This document shows, in pieces, positions 43,712 to 52,142 of a stretch of 64,000 nucleotides of DNA. The stretch comes from an uncultured Mediterraneibacter sp. (lineage in GTDB: Bacteria > Bacillota > Clostridia > Lachnospirales > Lachnospiraceae). The notes below the pieces were generated by a model. It worked only from the letters and a program-made list of their open reading frames with translations, was not told the DNA's origin and searched no databases. The position numbers were made by a program, and so were the translations under genes. The stretch is from the NCBI RefSeq assembly GCF_934309415.1, contig NZ_CAKRDI010000016.1:1-64000 (forward strand), in the 5' to 3' direction. Position 1 is the first letter of the stretch; each line of letters starts with the position of its first letter.

Positions 43712-43872
43712 TAACCGAATCAAGTAAGTCCCCTGCTTCAATTGCGAAAAGCAATAAGCAGTGGGTGGGGACTTGCTTGTATCAGGAGGAGTGCAAGCTC
43801 CTTCTGATAAACTGCGGAGCAGTTATTCGGTTATGAGCAAGTAGCGAAGCGGATTGCGAATATCCGCTTGAC
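43712..43872. repeat. Nested palindromic element with repeat family 3 at its end
   Basis: Outer arms TAACCGAAT (43712-43720) and ATTCGGTTA (43825-43833) enclose CAAGTAAGTCCCC/GGGGACTTGCTTG (43721-43780) and TCAGGAGGAG/CTCCTTCTGA (43782-43807). The right part (43830-43872) is the family 3 repeat also found at 13036-13080. The structure suggests a mobile palindromic unit or structured RNA. Confidence 0.6.
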
Positions 43873-43906
43873 AACAGATTGAAGTCAACTGTTTTTTATT
43901 CACCTC

Positions 43907-45610
43907 TTAATCAACATATCTGATATCATCGTCCTTCGCCGGAAGCAGATGGAACTTCTTTACATATCTTAAAATACGTCCGCCCATCGGCAGATCCAGG
44001 ATGTCATCCTCAGACAATGTGCCGATCTTCAGCAGTACTACTGCATAAACCACAATCGCTACGAGCAGTGAGATGCAGACGGGGATTACACGTCCACCGA
44101 TCAGTGTGGCAAACAGCTTCTGAACTCCAAATGTAACCACGCCCATCACTGCTGCCGCTGCAAATGGTTTTCCGAATGTATTTACCACATCGATTCTAAA
44201 TCCGCTGACTTTACGGATCTTGATCAGGTTCAGGATACACATGGAAAGTGCAAATACAATATTTCCTCCGACCAGTGCATATACATTCATCTTGAATACA
44301 GTCATCATAAGTACAAACGCAACCAGGTGAATTACCAGGGCAACTCCCGCATTCTTTGCCGGACTGGTCATATAGTTCAGTCCGTGAAGAATGGAGTTAG
44401 ATACAGAGGATAATCCGTACAGTACCACAACAATCGCCCCCATCATCAGCAGGTTTGCCGGTGTAGCACTGGAATCATTGTAAAGAAGCACCATGATCGG
44501 CGATGCCAGCACAAAATATCCGATACAGCTTGGAATCGCAATGACCATTGTAATACGCATCGTCTGATTGATCTTATCATGTACCTGACGCTTTGTTCCT
44601 GCAATGGCAACTGCTGTCAGACTCGGTACAACCGAAGTTCCCATAGCATTTGCGATCGCCATTGGCACATTGATCAGCGTATCATATTTACCGGTATAGA
44701 TTCCCTGAAGTGCCATGTATTCTTTCTCCACAAAACCCTGTGCCTGCATGACATGGTTAAAAATTGTCAGGTCAATGATCTGGTTAATATTGTAGACTGC
44801 TGTACTGAACACAACCGGAATAGCTGTCAGAAGCAGTGCTTTCAGAATGGAATGATAACTCTCTACATTCTTAGATTTATCACGCTTCAGCTGTTTGCGG
44901 ATGACTTTCTGATATAAAGCGATCACAAACAGTAAGAATAACAACCCTGCCAGAGAACCGGATACTGTTCCCAGTGTACTTCCTGCTGCACCATATGCCG
45001 GTCCTAAAAGTTCCTCTCCGGCTTTTTCTCCTGCCTTTGTACCAATTCCAAATAAAACGCTGGCTCCGACAATACTTACTACTGCATTGATTACCTGCTC
45101 AATGATCTGTGAGATCGCTGTCGGAAGCATCGTTCCCATTCCCTGGAAATATCCACGGATGACCGCCATCACCGCAACGATCAGAAGTCCCGGTGCCAGT
45201 ACACGGAGTGCATAGACACTCAGCGGGGATTTCATCGCATGCGTTGAAATCAGGCTGGCTCCGAAAAAGATCGCCATGGAAATGACCAGTCCGACTACCA
45301 CTGCAAACATCAGAGAACACAGGAATACACGGAATGCATTTCTTCTCTGTTTTTTTGCAAGCCGGATGGATACCAGCTTGGAAACCGCCGTCGGCAGACT
45401 GAAGGAAGAGATCATCAGCGCGATCGCATACACCTGATATGCATATCCGTAAAATCCATTTCCTTCGTCCCCCAGAATATTCGCCAGCGGAATTCTGTAA
45501 ACAACTCCTATAATTTTCGTAAGGACCGCAGCTGCGGCCAGTATGGAGCCCTGAACGATATAATCATCTTTCTTCGCTCCCTGTTTTGTCCTGTTCTGTA
45601 TATCAGACAT
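43907..45610 (-). CDS. SpoVB/MurJ-like polysaccharide flippase
   Basis: 567 residues, about fourteen membrane helices, of the MOP superfamily. The start VQGSILAAAAVLTKIIGVVYRIPLANILGDEGNGFYGYAYQVYAIAL (about 19-65) is typical of SpoVB/YtgP-type flippases, and SSVSNSILHGLNYMTSPAKNA (about 400) is also conserved. These proteins flip lipid-linked cell-wall or polysaccharide precursors across the membrane. GGAGGAGG precedes the ATG. Last gene of the yqfC-yqfD-phoH-ybeY cluster, 17 bases after ybeY. Confidence 0.88.
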   Translation of the reverse strand: MSDIQNRTKQGAKKDDYIVQGSILAAAAVLTKIIGVVYRIPLANILGDEGNGFYGYAYQVYAIALMISSFSLPTAVSKLVSIRLAKKQRRNAFRVFLCSLMFAVVVGLVISMAIFFGASLISTHAMKSPLSVYALRVLAPGLLIVAVMAVIRGYFQGMGTMLPTAISQIIEQVINAVVSIVGASVLFGIGTKAGEKAGEELLGPAYGAAGSTLGTVSGSLAGLLFLLFVIALYQKVIRKQLKRDKSKNVESYHSILKALLLTAIPVVFSTAVYNINQIIDLTIFNHVMQAQGFVEKEYMALQGIYTGKYDTLINVPMAIANAMGTSVVPSLTAVAIAGTKRQVHDKINQTMRITMVIAIPSCIGYFVLASPIMVLLYNDSSATPANLLMMGAIVVVLYGLSSVSNSILHGLNYMTSPAKNAGVALVIHLVAFVLMMTVFKMNVYALVGGNIVFALSMCILNLIKIRKVSGFRIDVVNTFGKPFAAAAVMGVVTFGVQKLFATLIGGRVIPVCISLLVAIVVYAVVLLKIGTLSEDDILDLPMGGRILRYVKKFHLLPAKDDDIRYVD

Positions 45611-45627
45611 TCTTTCCTCCTCCAGAT

Positions 45628-46125
45628 TTATCGCGGGATTCCCACTATTTCCATAATCTCACGCTGTTTTGCTTCCATCACAATCCGCTCTTCATCTACC
45701 ATATGGTCGTAACCAAACAGATGAAGCATGCTGTGCGCGATCAGAAATGCATATTCTCTTCTCGGAGAATGTCCGTACTCTTCAGCCTGAGACAATACTT
45801 TTTCTTTTGAAATCACAATGTCTCCAAGCATCAGCTCCCCTGTCTCCGGATTGAATGCCTCTCCTGTCTCCTCATCGATGACAGAAAAATCCCCCGGAGT
45901 CTCATACTCGATCATCGGAAATGACAGTACATCTGTTGCACGGTCAATTTCTCTTTGTTCCAGATTCATCTCATGAATCTCTTCATTCTCTGTCAGTAAC
46001 AGATTCACCTCTGCCTCATACGGGCAGTCTGCGTATTCCAGTGCCGCATCGACGACCAGTCTTGCGGTTGCTTCTGTGTCAAAAGGCAGGACAGTGTTCC
46101 CCTCTTCCTCTATAAACAGACTCAT
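45628..46125 (-). CDS. ybeY: Endoribonuclease YbeY (rRNA maturation)
   Basis: 165 residues. The zinc site is AHSMLHLFGYDHM (about 130-142), the standard H-x3-H-x5-H triad. The family strand IVISKEKVLSQAEEYGHSPRREYAFLI precedes it. YbeY trims the 3' end of 16S rRNA and assists ribosome quality control. The ATG overlaps the end of phoH by 4 bases, indicating coupled translation. Confidence 0.95.
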   Translation of the reverse strand: MSLFIEEEGNTVLPFDTEATARLVVDAALEYADCPYEAEVNLLLTENEEIHEMNLEQREIDRATDVLSFPMIEYETPGDFSVIDEETGEAFNPETGELMLGDIVISKEKVLSQAEEYGHSPRREYAFLIAHSMLHLFGYDHMVDEERIVMEAKQREIMEIVGIPR

Positions 46126-47147
46126 CCTCTTTTCCTCCTGTTGTCTTTTCCGTTCGTTTCTCTTCCATTCCCACGCTCCCGTGGTCTTGCTGATTTCTTC
46201 TCGTATTCTTCGTATGCCTTAACGATCTTCTGTACCAGCGGATGTCTTACAACGTCCTTGCTTGTCAGCGTACAGATGCTGATATCTTCCAGATCTTTTA
46301 CGACCTTGACTGCAACATCCAGTCCGGAAATGCTTCCTGTAGGAAGGTCCTTCTGGGAAGAATCTCCTGTAATAACTACTTTGGAACCAAATCCGATTCG
46401 TGTCAGGAACATCTTCATCTGTGCCGGAGTTGTATTCTGTGCCTCATCCAGAATGATAAAGGCATTATCCAGTGTTCTTCCTCGCATATAGGCAAGCGGT
46501 GCAACTTCGATCAGCCCCTTTTCCTGATTCTTGATAAAGCTTTCCGCTCCCATGATCTGATACAGGGCATCATACAGCGGTCTTAAGTATGGATCGATCT
46601 TACTCTGCAGATCTCCCGGAAGGAATCCCAGCTTCTCTCCTGCTTCAATTGCAGGACGTGTCAGGATGATCCTGCTTACTTCCTCGCGCTTAAATGCGGT
46701 AATCGCCATCGCCATGGCCAGATAGGTCTTACCGGTTCCTGCAGGTCCCAGTCCGAATGTGATCATTCCATTGCGGATCGCATCTACATATTTCTTCTGT
46801 CCCAGCGTCTTTGGTTTGATCGGTTTTCCCTGCAGTGTGTGACAGATCAGATCCCGGTCAATCTCAACCAGACCTTCCTCCTGATCTTCAAATACAAGCG
46901 AGATCGCATAATCTACATTCTGCTCCGTGATCGTATTACCTCTGCGCGCCAGCTCTACAAGCTGTGTCAGAACACGCTGTACCTTCTTTGCGGCAACCGC
47001 CTCTCCCACGATCTTTGTCGCTCCGTCACGGGAAATCAGTGTGACGTGGAATGTCCTTTCCAGTTTTTTTACATACATATCAAACTGACCAAATACATTT
47101 GCCTCGTATTCAGCCGGAATATCAATCATCAGTTCTGCCAGACTCAT
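46122..47147 (-). CDS. PhoH family ATPase
   Basis: 341 residues. The Walker A GPAGTGKTYLAMAMAI (about 130-145) and Walker B FIILDEAQNTTP with GDSSQKDLP (about 225-260) are complete. The N-terminal KH-like domain (about 1-90, GQFDMYVKKLERTFHVTLISRDGATKIVG) fits the PhoH-L type. It is a cytosolic ATPase tied to RNA metabolism. Beside ybeY as in most Firmicutes. The ATG at 47147 is preferred over 47165 because AAAGGAAAG fits it. Confidence 0.93.
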   Translation of the reverse strand: MSLAELMIDIPAEYEANVFGQFDMYVKKLERTFHVTLISRDGATKIVGEAVAAKKVQRVLTQLVELARRGNTITEQNVDYAISLVFEDQEEGLVEIDRDLICHTLQGKPIKPKTLGQKKYVDAIRNGMITFGLGPAGTGKTYLAMAMAITAFKREEVSRIILTRPAIEAGEKLGFLPGDLQSKIDPYLRPLYDALYQIMGAESFIKNQEKGLIEVAPLAYMRGRTLDNAFIILDEAQNTTPAQMKMFLTRIGFGSKVVITGDSSQKDLPTGSISGLDVAVKVVKDLEDISICTLTSKDVVRHPLVQKIVKAYEEYEKKSARPRERGNGRETNGKDNRRKRG

Positions 47148-47190
47148 CCAGTTCTTTCCTTTCAATCGTTACTATTTCTGCACTTGATCC

Positions 47191-47282
47191 GTTACTGTTC
47201 AAACCATAGCTATAAGCATCTTACCACTACTGATCAGCTACGGGATTATATTACTATTTACAGATTATCTGTGAGCAGTAAC
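47191..47282. repeat. Repeat family 1, internally deleted copy
   Basis: GTTACTGTTCAA at the left (47191-47202) and TGTGAGCAGTAAC at the right (47270-47282) keep the inverted ends. The terminal TTACTATTTACAG/CTGTGAGCAGTAA stem is present but the middle is changed. It separates yqfD from phoH. Confidence 0.65.
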
Positions 47283-47284
47283 CC

Positions 47285-48541
47285 TTATTCAGTGTCGTTT
47301 CCGCCGGGCTGTTCACTTTCTGACTGAACCGGCGGCTGCACGTTCTGTTCTTCTGTGATCTTCTGATTCAGATATAAAGTTCCCAAAGCCCGTGCATTTT
47401 TTTCGTCCAGTTGTATTTTAACATTATTTTCACAGATTTGAATACCTTTTTGCTCTAATTCCTCACAAAATCTGCGAAAATGAAGGCTCAGCATTTCCTG
47501 AAGTTCTTCTTTTGTGTATTCTGTCTTCTGAAACGTGTAAGATTTTTCTTTTCGCATTCCATAAGACACCGGAAGATAAAAATTTTCTCCCAGCTTCACC
47601 TGTCTTTCCAGCGTATACATTTCACTGTGTTTCCAGGAATTTTTCAGGATACCTGCGCAGAATTCCACTCCGTTGATCCGCAGATAATACTGCCTTCTCT
47701 CTTTTCCGTCATAGTTCTTTTTCTGATAGGTTCTGGAAATATGATCCTCATACTCCAGTTTTGTATCTGCATAAATATCTGCATCTGAATGCCGGTACTG
47801 ATAATCAACCACTTCTCCGCTGTCATTGAGTACCTCCACCCTGCCAAGCACCAACAGATCGCCGGCTTTCACCGCATCTCCTTCATGTACCTGAGGTACA
47901 CCGGACCGGGTAATGATCTTTGTGATCACTCCATCCGTCGTGGCAACCAGATCGGTCGGCTGTGCCTGCTCTTCCTTTTCCGTCTCATCAGGCGGTTCAA
48001 AGGTATCCTCTTTTTCTTTGATCTGAACTTTCAGTCTGCTGCCGTCAATCGAAGCAGACACCCAAACTATATCATTATATTCCTTTCGGATGGCTTTTAC
48101 AATACCAGAACAATCTACATCTTTTTTTCTCATTCCGGCTTCCACCTGCTGTGTTTTTAAAAATTCTACCAGCGTCTCATCGGGCCATCTTTCATTTCCC
48201 TGAAAATGAATATCCCAGATAAATGCAGAATCGAGACGGAGCAGACAGACTCCCAGTAAGATTCCTGCAAATAAAAGTTTTCGTTTCCGGTAACGCTGCA
48301 GAAAGAATGGAAATCCATGTCGTTCCGTCAGCCGGACCTTCGTATGTGTTTTCCGTACAAAAGGGCGCAGTTTCCGGAAGCCATGCAATGTAAGATACAT
48401 TTCATATGCGTTTCCTGCCGGTGTCAGTCCCCAGATCCTGATGCCGTGATAACAGCAGAGATTCAGAAACCGTTCTGGAGAATAACCGGAAACCCGGATT
48501 TTCACATATCCCTGCAGATATCGGATCAGCGCACGGATCAA
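47285..48541 (-). CDS. yqfD: Sporulation protein YqfD
   Basis: 418 residues. The N-terminal RNA-binding-like domain (about 1-85, ALIRYLQGYVKIRVSGYSPERFLNLCCYHGIRIW), a single helix near 90-110, a POTRA-like DIHFQGNERWPDETLVEFLK and the VVATTDGVITKIITRSGVPQVHEGDAVKAGDLLVLG barrel (about 195-230) match YqfD, the SpoIV-type protein of Bacillus. It is a mother-cell membrane protein of the sporulation programme. Overlaps yqfC by 4 bases. Confidence 0.92.
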   Translation of the reverse strand: MIRALIRYLQGYVKIRVSGYSPERFLNLCCYHGIRIWGLTPAGNAYEMYLTLHGFRKLRPFVRKTHTKVRLTERHGFPFFLQRYRKRKLLFAGILLGVCLLRLDSAFIWDIHFQGNERWPDETLVEFLKTQQVEAGMRKKDVDCSGIVKAIRKEYNDIVWVSASIDGSRLKVQIKEKEDTFEPPDETEKEEQAQPTDLVATTDGVITKIITRSGVPQVHEGDAVKAGDLLVLGRVEVLNDSGEVVDYQYRHSDADIYADTKLEYEDHISRTYQKKNYDGKERRQYYLRINGVEFCAGILKNSWKHSEMYTLERQVKLGENFYLPVSYGMRKEKSYTFQKTEYTKEELQEMLSLHFRRFCEELEQKGIQICENNVKIQLDEKNARALGTLYLNQKITEEQNVQPPVQSESEQPGGNDTE

Positions 48542-48825
48542 TCAGACTTCCTCCCTTCTGTAAACTCAAGTGATTCCAGATAACCGGTGATTTTCATCTC
48601 ATCATTGGTGTAATACTCAATCTTCAACCGCTTTCCTGTCAGACGGATCTGTCCTGATTTTGTCTGTACACGGACCAGTTGTTCTGTATATTCTATAATC
48701 CCCCGGTAATTCTCGATACAGATTTCATTTCTTCCGAGAATTGTGATCACCGGAACTCCAAATACCACATCTTTCGGCATACCTGCAGCCTCGGCCGCCT
48801 TTTGTCCGATTCGCCCTCTCTCCAT
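48538..48825 (-). CDS. yqfC: Sporulation protein YqfC (YabP/YqfC family)
   Basis: 95 residues: MERGRIGQKAAEAAGMPKDVVFGVPVITILGRNEICIENYRGIIEYTEQLVRVQTKSGQIRLTGKRLKI, the full YabP/YqfC pattern at normal length. Its ATG (48823-48825) sits directly at the end of the U-tract of a terminator and has no clear Shine-Dalgarno. A GTG at 48837, inside the hairpin, is the alternative. First gene of the yqfC-yqfD-phoH-ybeY cluster. Confidence 0.88.
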   Translation of the reverse strand: MERGRIGQKAAEAAGMPKDVVFGVPVITILGRNEICIENYRGIIEYTEQLVRVQTKSGQIRLTGKRLKIEYYTNDEMKITGYLESLEFTEGRKSD

Positions 48826-48869
48826 AAAAAATGCCACACATATACCTTTCAAAAAAGTATATGTGCGGC
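48826..48869 (-). terminator. Terminator overlapping the yqfC leader
   Basis: 13-bp arms GCCACACATATAC (48833-48845) and GTATATGTGCGGC (48857-48869), one G-U pair, followed on the minus strand by six T that touch the yqfC ATG. Confidence 0.75.
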
Positions 48870-48913
48870 ATGTTCTGTCCTATGCGGAAATTTTACTGTG
48901 AATCTTACAGGTT

Positions 48914-48945
48914 CTAGAGCGTGTCTGAAAAATCATTCCTGCAAT
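48914..48945 (+). repeat. Repeat family 2, end fragment
   Basis: CTAGAGCGTGTCTGAAAAAT followed by CATTCCTGCAA, the clearest single end of the family. Related ends at 38109 and 42635, complete copy at 16305-16371. Confidence 0.5.
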
Positions 48946-48961
48946 CTACATCTTTGCATAT

Positions 48962-49462
48962 TCAGGCTTTCTGCTTACGTTCTTTGCCTGTAAATCTTTC
49001 TGCTTCCAGTTTCCATACTGCGGTTCTTGCAAGCATCTCCGGCAGGAACTCGATCTTTGCCTCAGGAGCCATATGCTCCATTACTTTCTCAAGTCCGAAC
49101 TTCTTTTCTTCATCCGTCTTAAGCTCATGGATGTTTCCGTCTCCCATGATACTTCTGTAGGAGAATGAATAACTGCAGGTATATTCTCCTTTGATCACAC
49201 TGTGACGACAGTCCATCTCAAATGCTGCCTTTGAATTTTCCCGGATGGCGTCTGCCTTTCTTCCTTCTGCGGAACCGTGGAAATAAAATGTCAGTTTCTG
49301 TCCCTGCTCTGTCTCCTGAAATTCATATCCATAATTCAGCGGCATAATAAACATTCCTTCCGCATCTGTCATTCCAATTCTGACAACATCACATTCTTCC
49401 AGAATCTCTTTTAAAACTGCAGGATCTGTAATTTCTCTTTTATGTAAACGCATTTCTCTCAT
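48962..49462 (-). CDS. Pyridoxamine 5'-phosphate oxidase-like (NimA type) protein
   Basis: 166 residues of the FMN-binding split barrel: EECDVVRIGMTDAEGMFIMPLNYGYEF (about 22-48), YFHGSAEGRKADAIRENSKAAFEM (about 60-83), YSFSYRSIMGDGNIHEL (about 97-113). The NimA-like branch reduces small molecules such as nitro compounds or acts as a flavin/haem binder; the true role is unknown. AGGAGG before ATG 49462 sets the start; the frame is open to 49492. Confidence 0.85.
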   Translation of the reverse strand: MREMRLHKREITDPAVLKEILEECDVVRIGMTDAEGMFIMPLNYGYEFQETEQGQKLTFYFHGSAEGRKADAIRENSKAAFEMDCRHSVIKGEYTCSYSFSYRSIMGDGNIHELKTDEEKKFGLEKVMEHMAPEAKIEFLPEMLARTAVWKLEAERFTGKERKQKA

Positions 49463-49540
49463 ATGAAACTCCTCCTTTGAGTTGAAATTCACGTTCTACA
49501 GTGTCGAATTTTTTACATTGTTTACTGGGATTGGTACAGA

Positions 49541-50542
49541 TTAATACCTGCGCTTCCGACTGTGGCTTCGATCGCCCCGTCTTTCTCTGTAACGATCATA
49601 GCGGTCATCTTCGTAATCGTCATACTCGTCCTCATAATCATCGTAATAGCCGTTTTCATAATTGTCACCATAATCATCCTCATAATCATCCTGATAGCCA
49701 TCATCATAACGACTCCTGTTACGATCACTGCGATCACGCCGGGATCTGTAATCATCCCGATAATCATCCTCGTATTCGTCATCGTAATCATCATCATAGT
49801 CATCGTAACCGTAACGATCATAATCGTCATAGTCATCACGATATCGATTACGTCTTCCATAGCGATAATCTCTGTCATCGTAATACTCATTGTCATAGTC
49901 GTCATAACCATAACCATCATCATAATCATCATATCTGCCACGATTTCTATAAGAATCTCTTCCTCTCCGATCACTTCTGCCACGCCCCTGATCACGGCGT
50001 CCGCCCCAGTATTCTTCTTTCTCCTGATTCCGAAGTTTCAGCCTTCCCAGCATTCTGGATGGTGCAAGCACGATCCAGCAGAAGATTCTCACCGTAATGA
50101 TTCCGGCAAATACTCCGATGCTGTCGATTCCGACATCTCGGGCAGACGGTCCCCGTCCATCCACAAACGATTGATGGTATTCATCCCCGCAGGCAAATCC
50201 CACGCAGATGGCTCCCGCCACAAGCATCAGCGGAAATCCTCTCAGACCATACACATAAAATGGAAATGACACGGCCACTGCCAGCAGAAAATACTCCGTC
50301 ATATGCGCTACTTTTCGCACCGGATACTCAATCTTTGTCGCCACTTCATCAATTTCCCAGTCTGAAAGTCCCTTCTGAAGCACTTCATTTCCCACTTCCA
50401 CAATCTTCACACTGACTTCGTGACTTAAAGAGCCCGAATCCACGCCATCCTGCGAGGAAAACGAAAAGATGATACACATCATTACAATCGCCGGAAGAAA
50501 TGACAGCGGTTTCAATATAAATACAAAAAAATCTTTGATCAT
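49541..50542 (-). CDS. VanZ family membrane protein with Tyr/Asp/Arg-rich tail
   Basis: 333 residues in two parts. The first about 170 are a normal VanZ-like unit with membrane helices, the FSFSSQDG motif (about 26-33), RKVAHMTEYFLLAVAV, and GDEYHQSFVDGRGPSARDVGIDSIG (about 118-142). The last about 155 are low-complexity Tyr/Asp/Arg (YDDYDD, RYDDYD, DDYEDEYDD), beginning basic (RGRGRSDRRGRDSYRNRGRY) and ending SHSRKRRY. The tail is predicted to be disordered and cytosolic. VanZ relatives confer low-level glycopeptide resistance in some species; the role of this form is unknown. Confidence 0.85.
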   Translation of the reverse strand: MIKDFFVFILKPLSFLPAIVMMCIIFSFSSQDGVDSGSLSHEVSVKIVEVGNEVLQKGLSDWEIDEVATKIEYPVRKVAHMTEYFLLAVAVSFPFYVYGLRGFPLMLVAGAICVGFACGDEYHQSFVDGRGPSARDVGIDSIGVFAGIITVRIFCWIVLAPSRMLGRLKLRNQEKEEYWGGRRDQGRGRSDRRGRDSYRNRGRYDDYDDGYGYDDYDNEYYDDRDYRYGRRNRYRDDYDDYDRYGYDDYDDDYDDEYEDDYRDDYRSRRDRSDRNRSRYDDGYQDDYEDDYGDNYENGYYDDYEDEYDDYEDDRYDRYRERRGDRSHSRKRRY

Positions 50543-50616
50543 ATACTCGTCCTTTTATTTTTTGTAACAGTTCAGCCATAAAGTGGCAGATTCGAGCTTC
50601 ATGGCCGAATTGTCAC

Positions 50617-51981
50617 CTAATCCTCAATTGATCTCATCGCACTCTTAAATGTCCTTGTAAACAGAATCACAGTAAACGTAACCGCGAAAACATCTGCTAC
50701 CGGCTCAGCCATATAAACCGCCATTGTTTTGTTACTACTGAAAATATGCGGCATCAGATAGATCAACGGGATGAGCAATACAAATTTTCTCGTCACTGCG
50801 ACAAGGATCGACTGCACTGCTTTTCCAAGCGAAGTAAATGCCATCTGGCAGGAAATCTGTATTCCAAAGATGAACATGACAGCCAGATAAACACGTAACG
50901 CTTTTGCCGTAAATGCGATCAGCTCTGCATCTGTTGTAAAAATAGAAGCAAACAGTCCCGGGAACAACATTACGCATCCCCACAGAATCACTGCATAGAT
51001 CACACTGCATTTCAAAAGTAATTTAAAAGCAGCTCTTACACGTCCTGCATCTTTTGCTCCATAGTTGTAACTCATGATCGGCTGTGCTCCCTGTCCGAAT
51101 CCCTGCAGTGGCAGCATTGCAAACTGCATTACACTGGTCAGAATCGTCATCGCACCTACTGCCAGATCTCCGCCATATCTCTGCAAAGAAGAATTGAAGC
51201 AGACAGAGATCACGCTCTCGCTGGCCTGCATAATAAAAGTTGCAGAGCCAAGTGCAAGACATGGTAAAATAATCTTTGCATGCAACATAAGATTCTTCTT
51301 TCGAATCTTAATAAAGGTCTTCTTTCCACACAGGAAAGAAATCACCCAGATACAAGATAACGCCTGGGAAATCACTGTAGCCAGCGCCGCACCTCTGACT
51401 CCCATGTTAAATCCAAAGATAAACACCGGATCCAGGATGATATTGGCTATCGCACCGATCAGTACTGACATCATTCCTGTCTTTGCAAATCCCTGTGCAG
51501 TGATGAATGCATTCATTCCAAGCGTCAGTTCTACGAAAATTGTACCAATGGAATAAATGTTCATATATCTTGTAGCATATTCAATCGTATTCTCACTTGC
51601 GCCAAACGCCAACAGGAATTGCCGGTTCCACACAAACAGGATCAATGTCAGGATTAATGAGACAATAATCTGTGTCATAAAGCAGTTACCCAGAATCTTC
51701 TCTGCTGTCTCATTATCTTTCTTTCCCATAAAAATAGATGCCCGCGGGGAACCTCCATATCCCACCAGTGCCGCAAATGCAGACACGATCATAATCAACG
51801 GCATACACACTCCCACTCCGGTCAGTGCTGCTGCCCCGACTTTTGGAATATGTCCGATATAGATACGGTCTACAATGTTATACAGCATATTGATCAACTG
51901 TGCTGCAAGTGTCGGAAGTGCCAGTTTCAGAAGCAACCTTCCGATGGGTTCTTTCTGAAGAAATTCTTTATCTTCGTTCAC
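50617..51981 (-). CDS. MATE family efflux transporter, GTG start
   Basis: About 454 residues, twelve helices. The opening is LLKLALPTLAAQLINMLYNIVDRIYIGHIPKVGAAALTGVGV and the midpoint IMSYNYGAKDAGRVRAAF, both typical of MATE (NorM/DinF-like) exporters. The substrate is unknown. A GTG at 51981 is preferred because AAGGAG lies 9 bases upstream; ATG at 52017 or 52065 would add residues without homology. Alone on the minus strand after the beta-glucoside locus terminator. Confidence 0.88.
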   Translation of the reverse strand: MNEDKEFLQKEPIGRLLLKLALPTLAAQLINMLYNIVDRIYIGHIPKVGAAALTGVGVCMPLIMIVSAFAALVGYGGSPRASIFMGKKDNETAEKILGNCFMTQIIVSLILTLILFVWNRQFLLAFGASENTIEYATRYMNIYSIGTIFVELTLGMNAFITAQGFAKTGMMSVLIGAIANIILDPVFIFGFNMGVRGAALATVISQALSCIWVISFLCGKKTFIKIRKKNLMLHAKIILPCLALGSATFIMQASESVISVCFNSSLQRYGGDLAVGAMTILTSVMQFAMLPLQGFGQGAQPIMSYNYGAKDAGRVRAAFKLLLKCSVIYAVILWGCVMLFPGLFASIFTTDAELIAFTAKALRVYLAVMFIFGIQISCQMAFTSLGKAVQSILVAVTRKFVLLIPLIYLMPHIFSSNKTMAVYMAEPVADVFAVTFTVILFTRTFKSAMRSIED

Positions 51982-52041
51982 AATATTCTTCTCCTTCGTA
52001 TAAATTTCATTGACCATTCTATCACACACCTTCGTGCAAGT

Positions 52042-52084
52042 CAAAAAACCCGACAGATAACTCATAAAATGTTATCGTCGGGTT
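52042..52084 (-). terminator. Terminator of the beta-glucoside operon
   Basis: AACCCGACAGATAAC (52047-52061) pairs with GTTATCGTCGGGTT (52071-52084) with one bulge, then six to seven T on the minus strand. Downstream of the HAD gene. Confidence 0.85.
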
Positions 52085-52116
52085 ACTGTTCACTCCTATG
52101 TCAATCACTCCGCGGA
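52082..52116. repeat. Repeat family 1, left-end fragment
   Basis: GTTACTGTTCAC (52082-52093) and the following TATGTCAATCACTCCGC match 10214-10244 closely; homology then stops. Inserted between the HAD gene and its terminator. Confidence 0.7.
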
Positions 52117-52142
52117 TTTTTACACATTAAACTAACCTTTTA

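Noticed and set aside
49541..50000. CRISPR-like or tandem repeat array in the VanZ tail region
   Set aside because: The periodicity comes from degenerate Asp/Tyr/Arg codons; there are no constant repeats with unique spacers.
49501..50269. Long plus-strand frames rich in His or Ile/Val opposite the VanZ tail
   Set aside because: They are the mirror of the repetitive GAT/TAT codons of the tail; composition is extreme, no ribosome site, no family.
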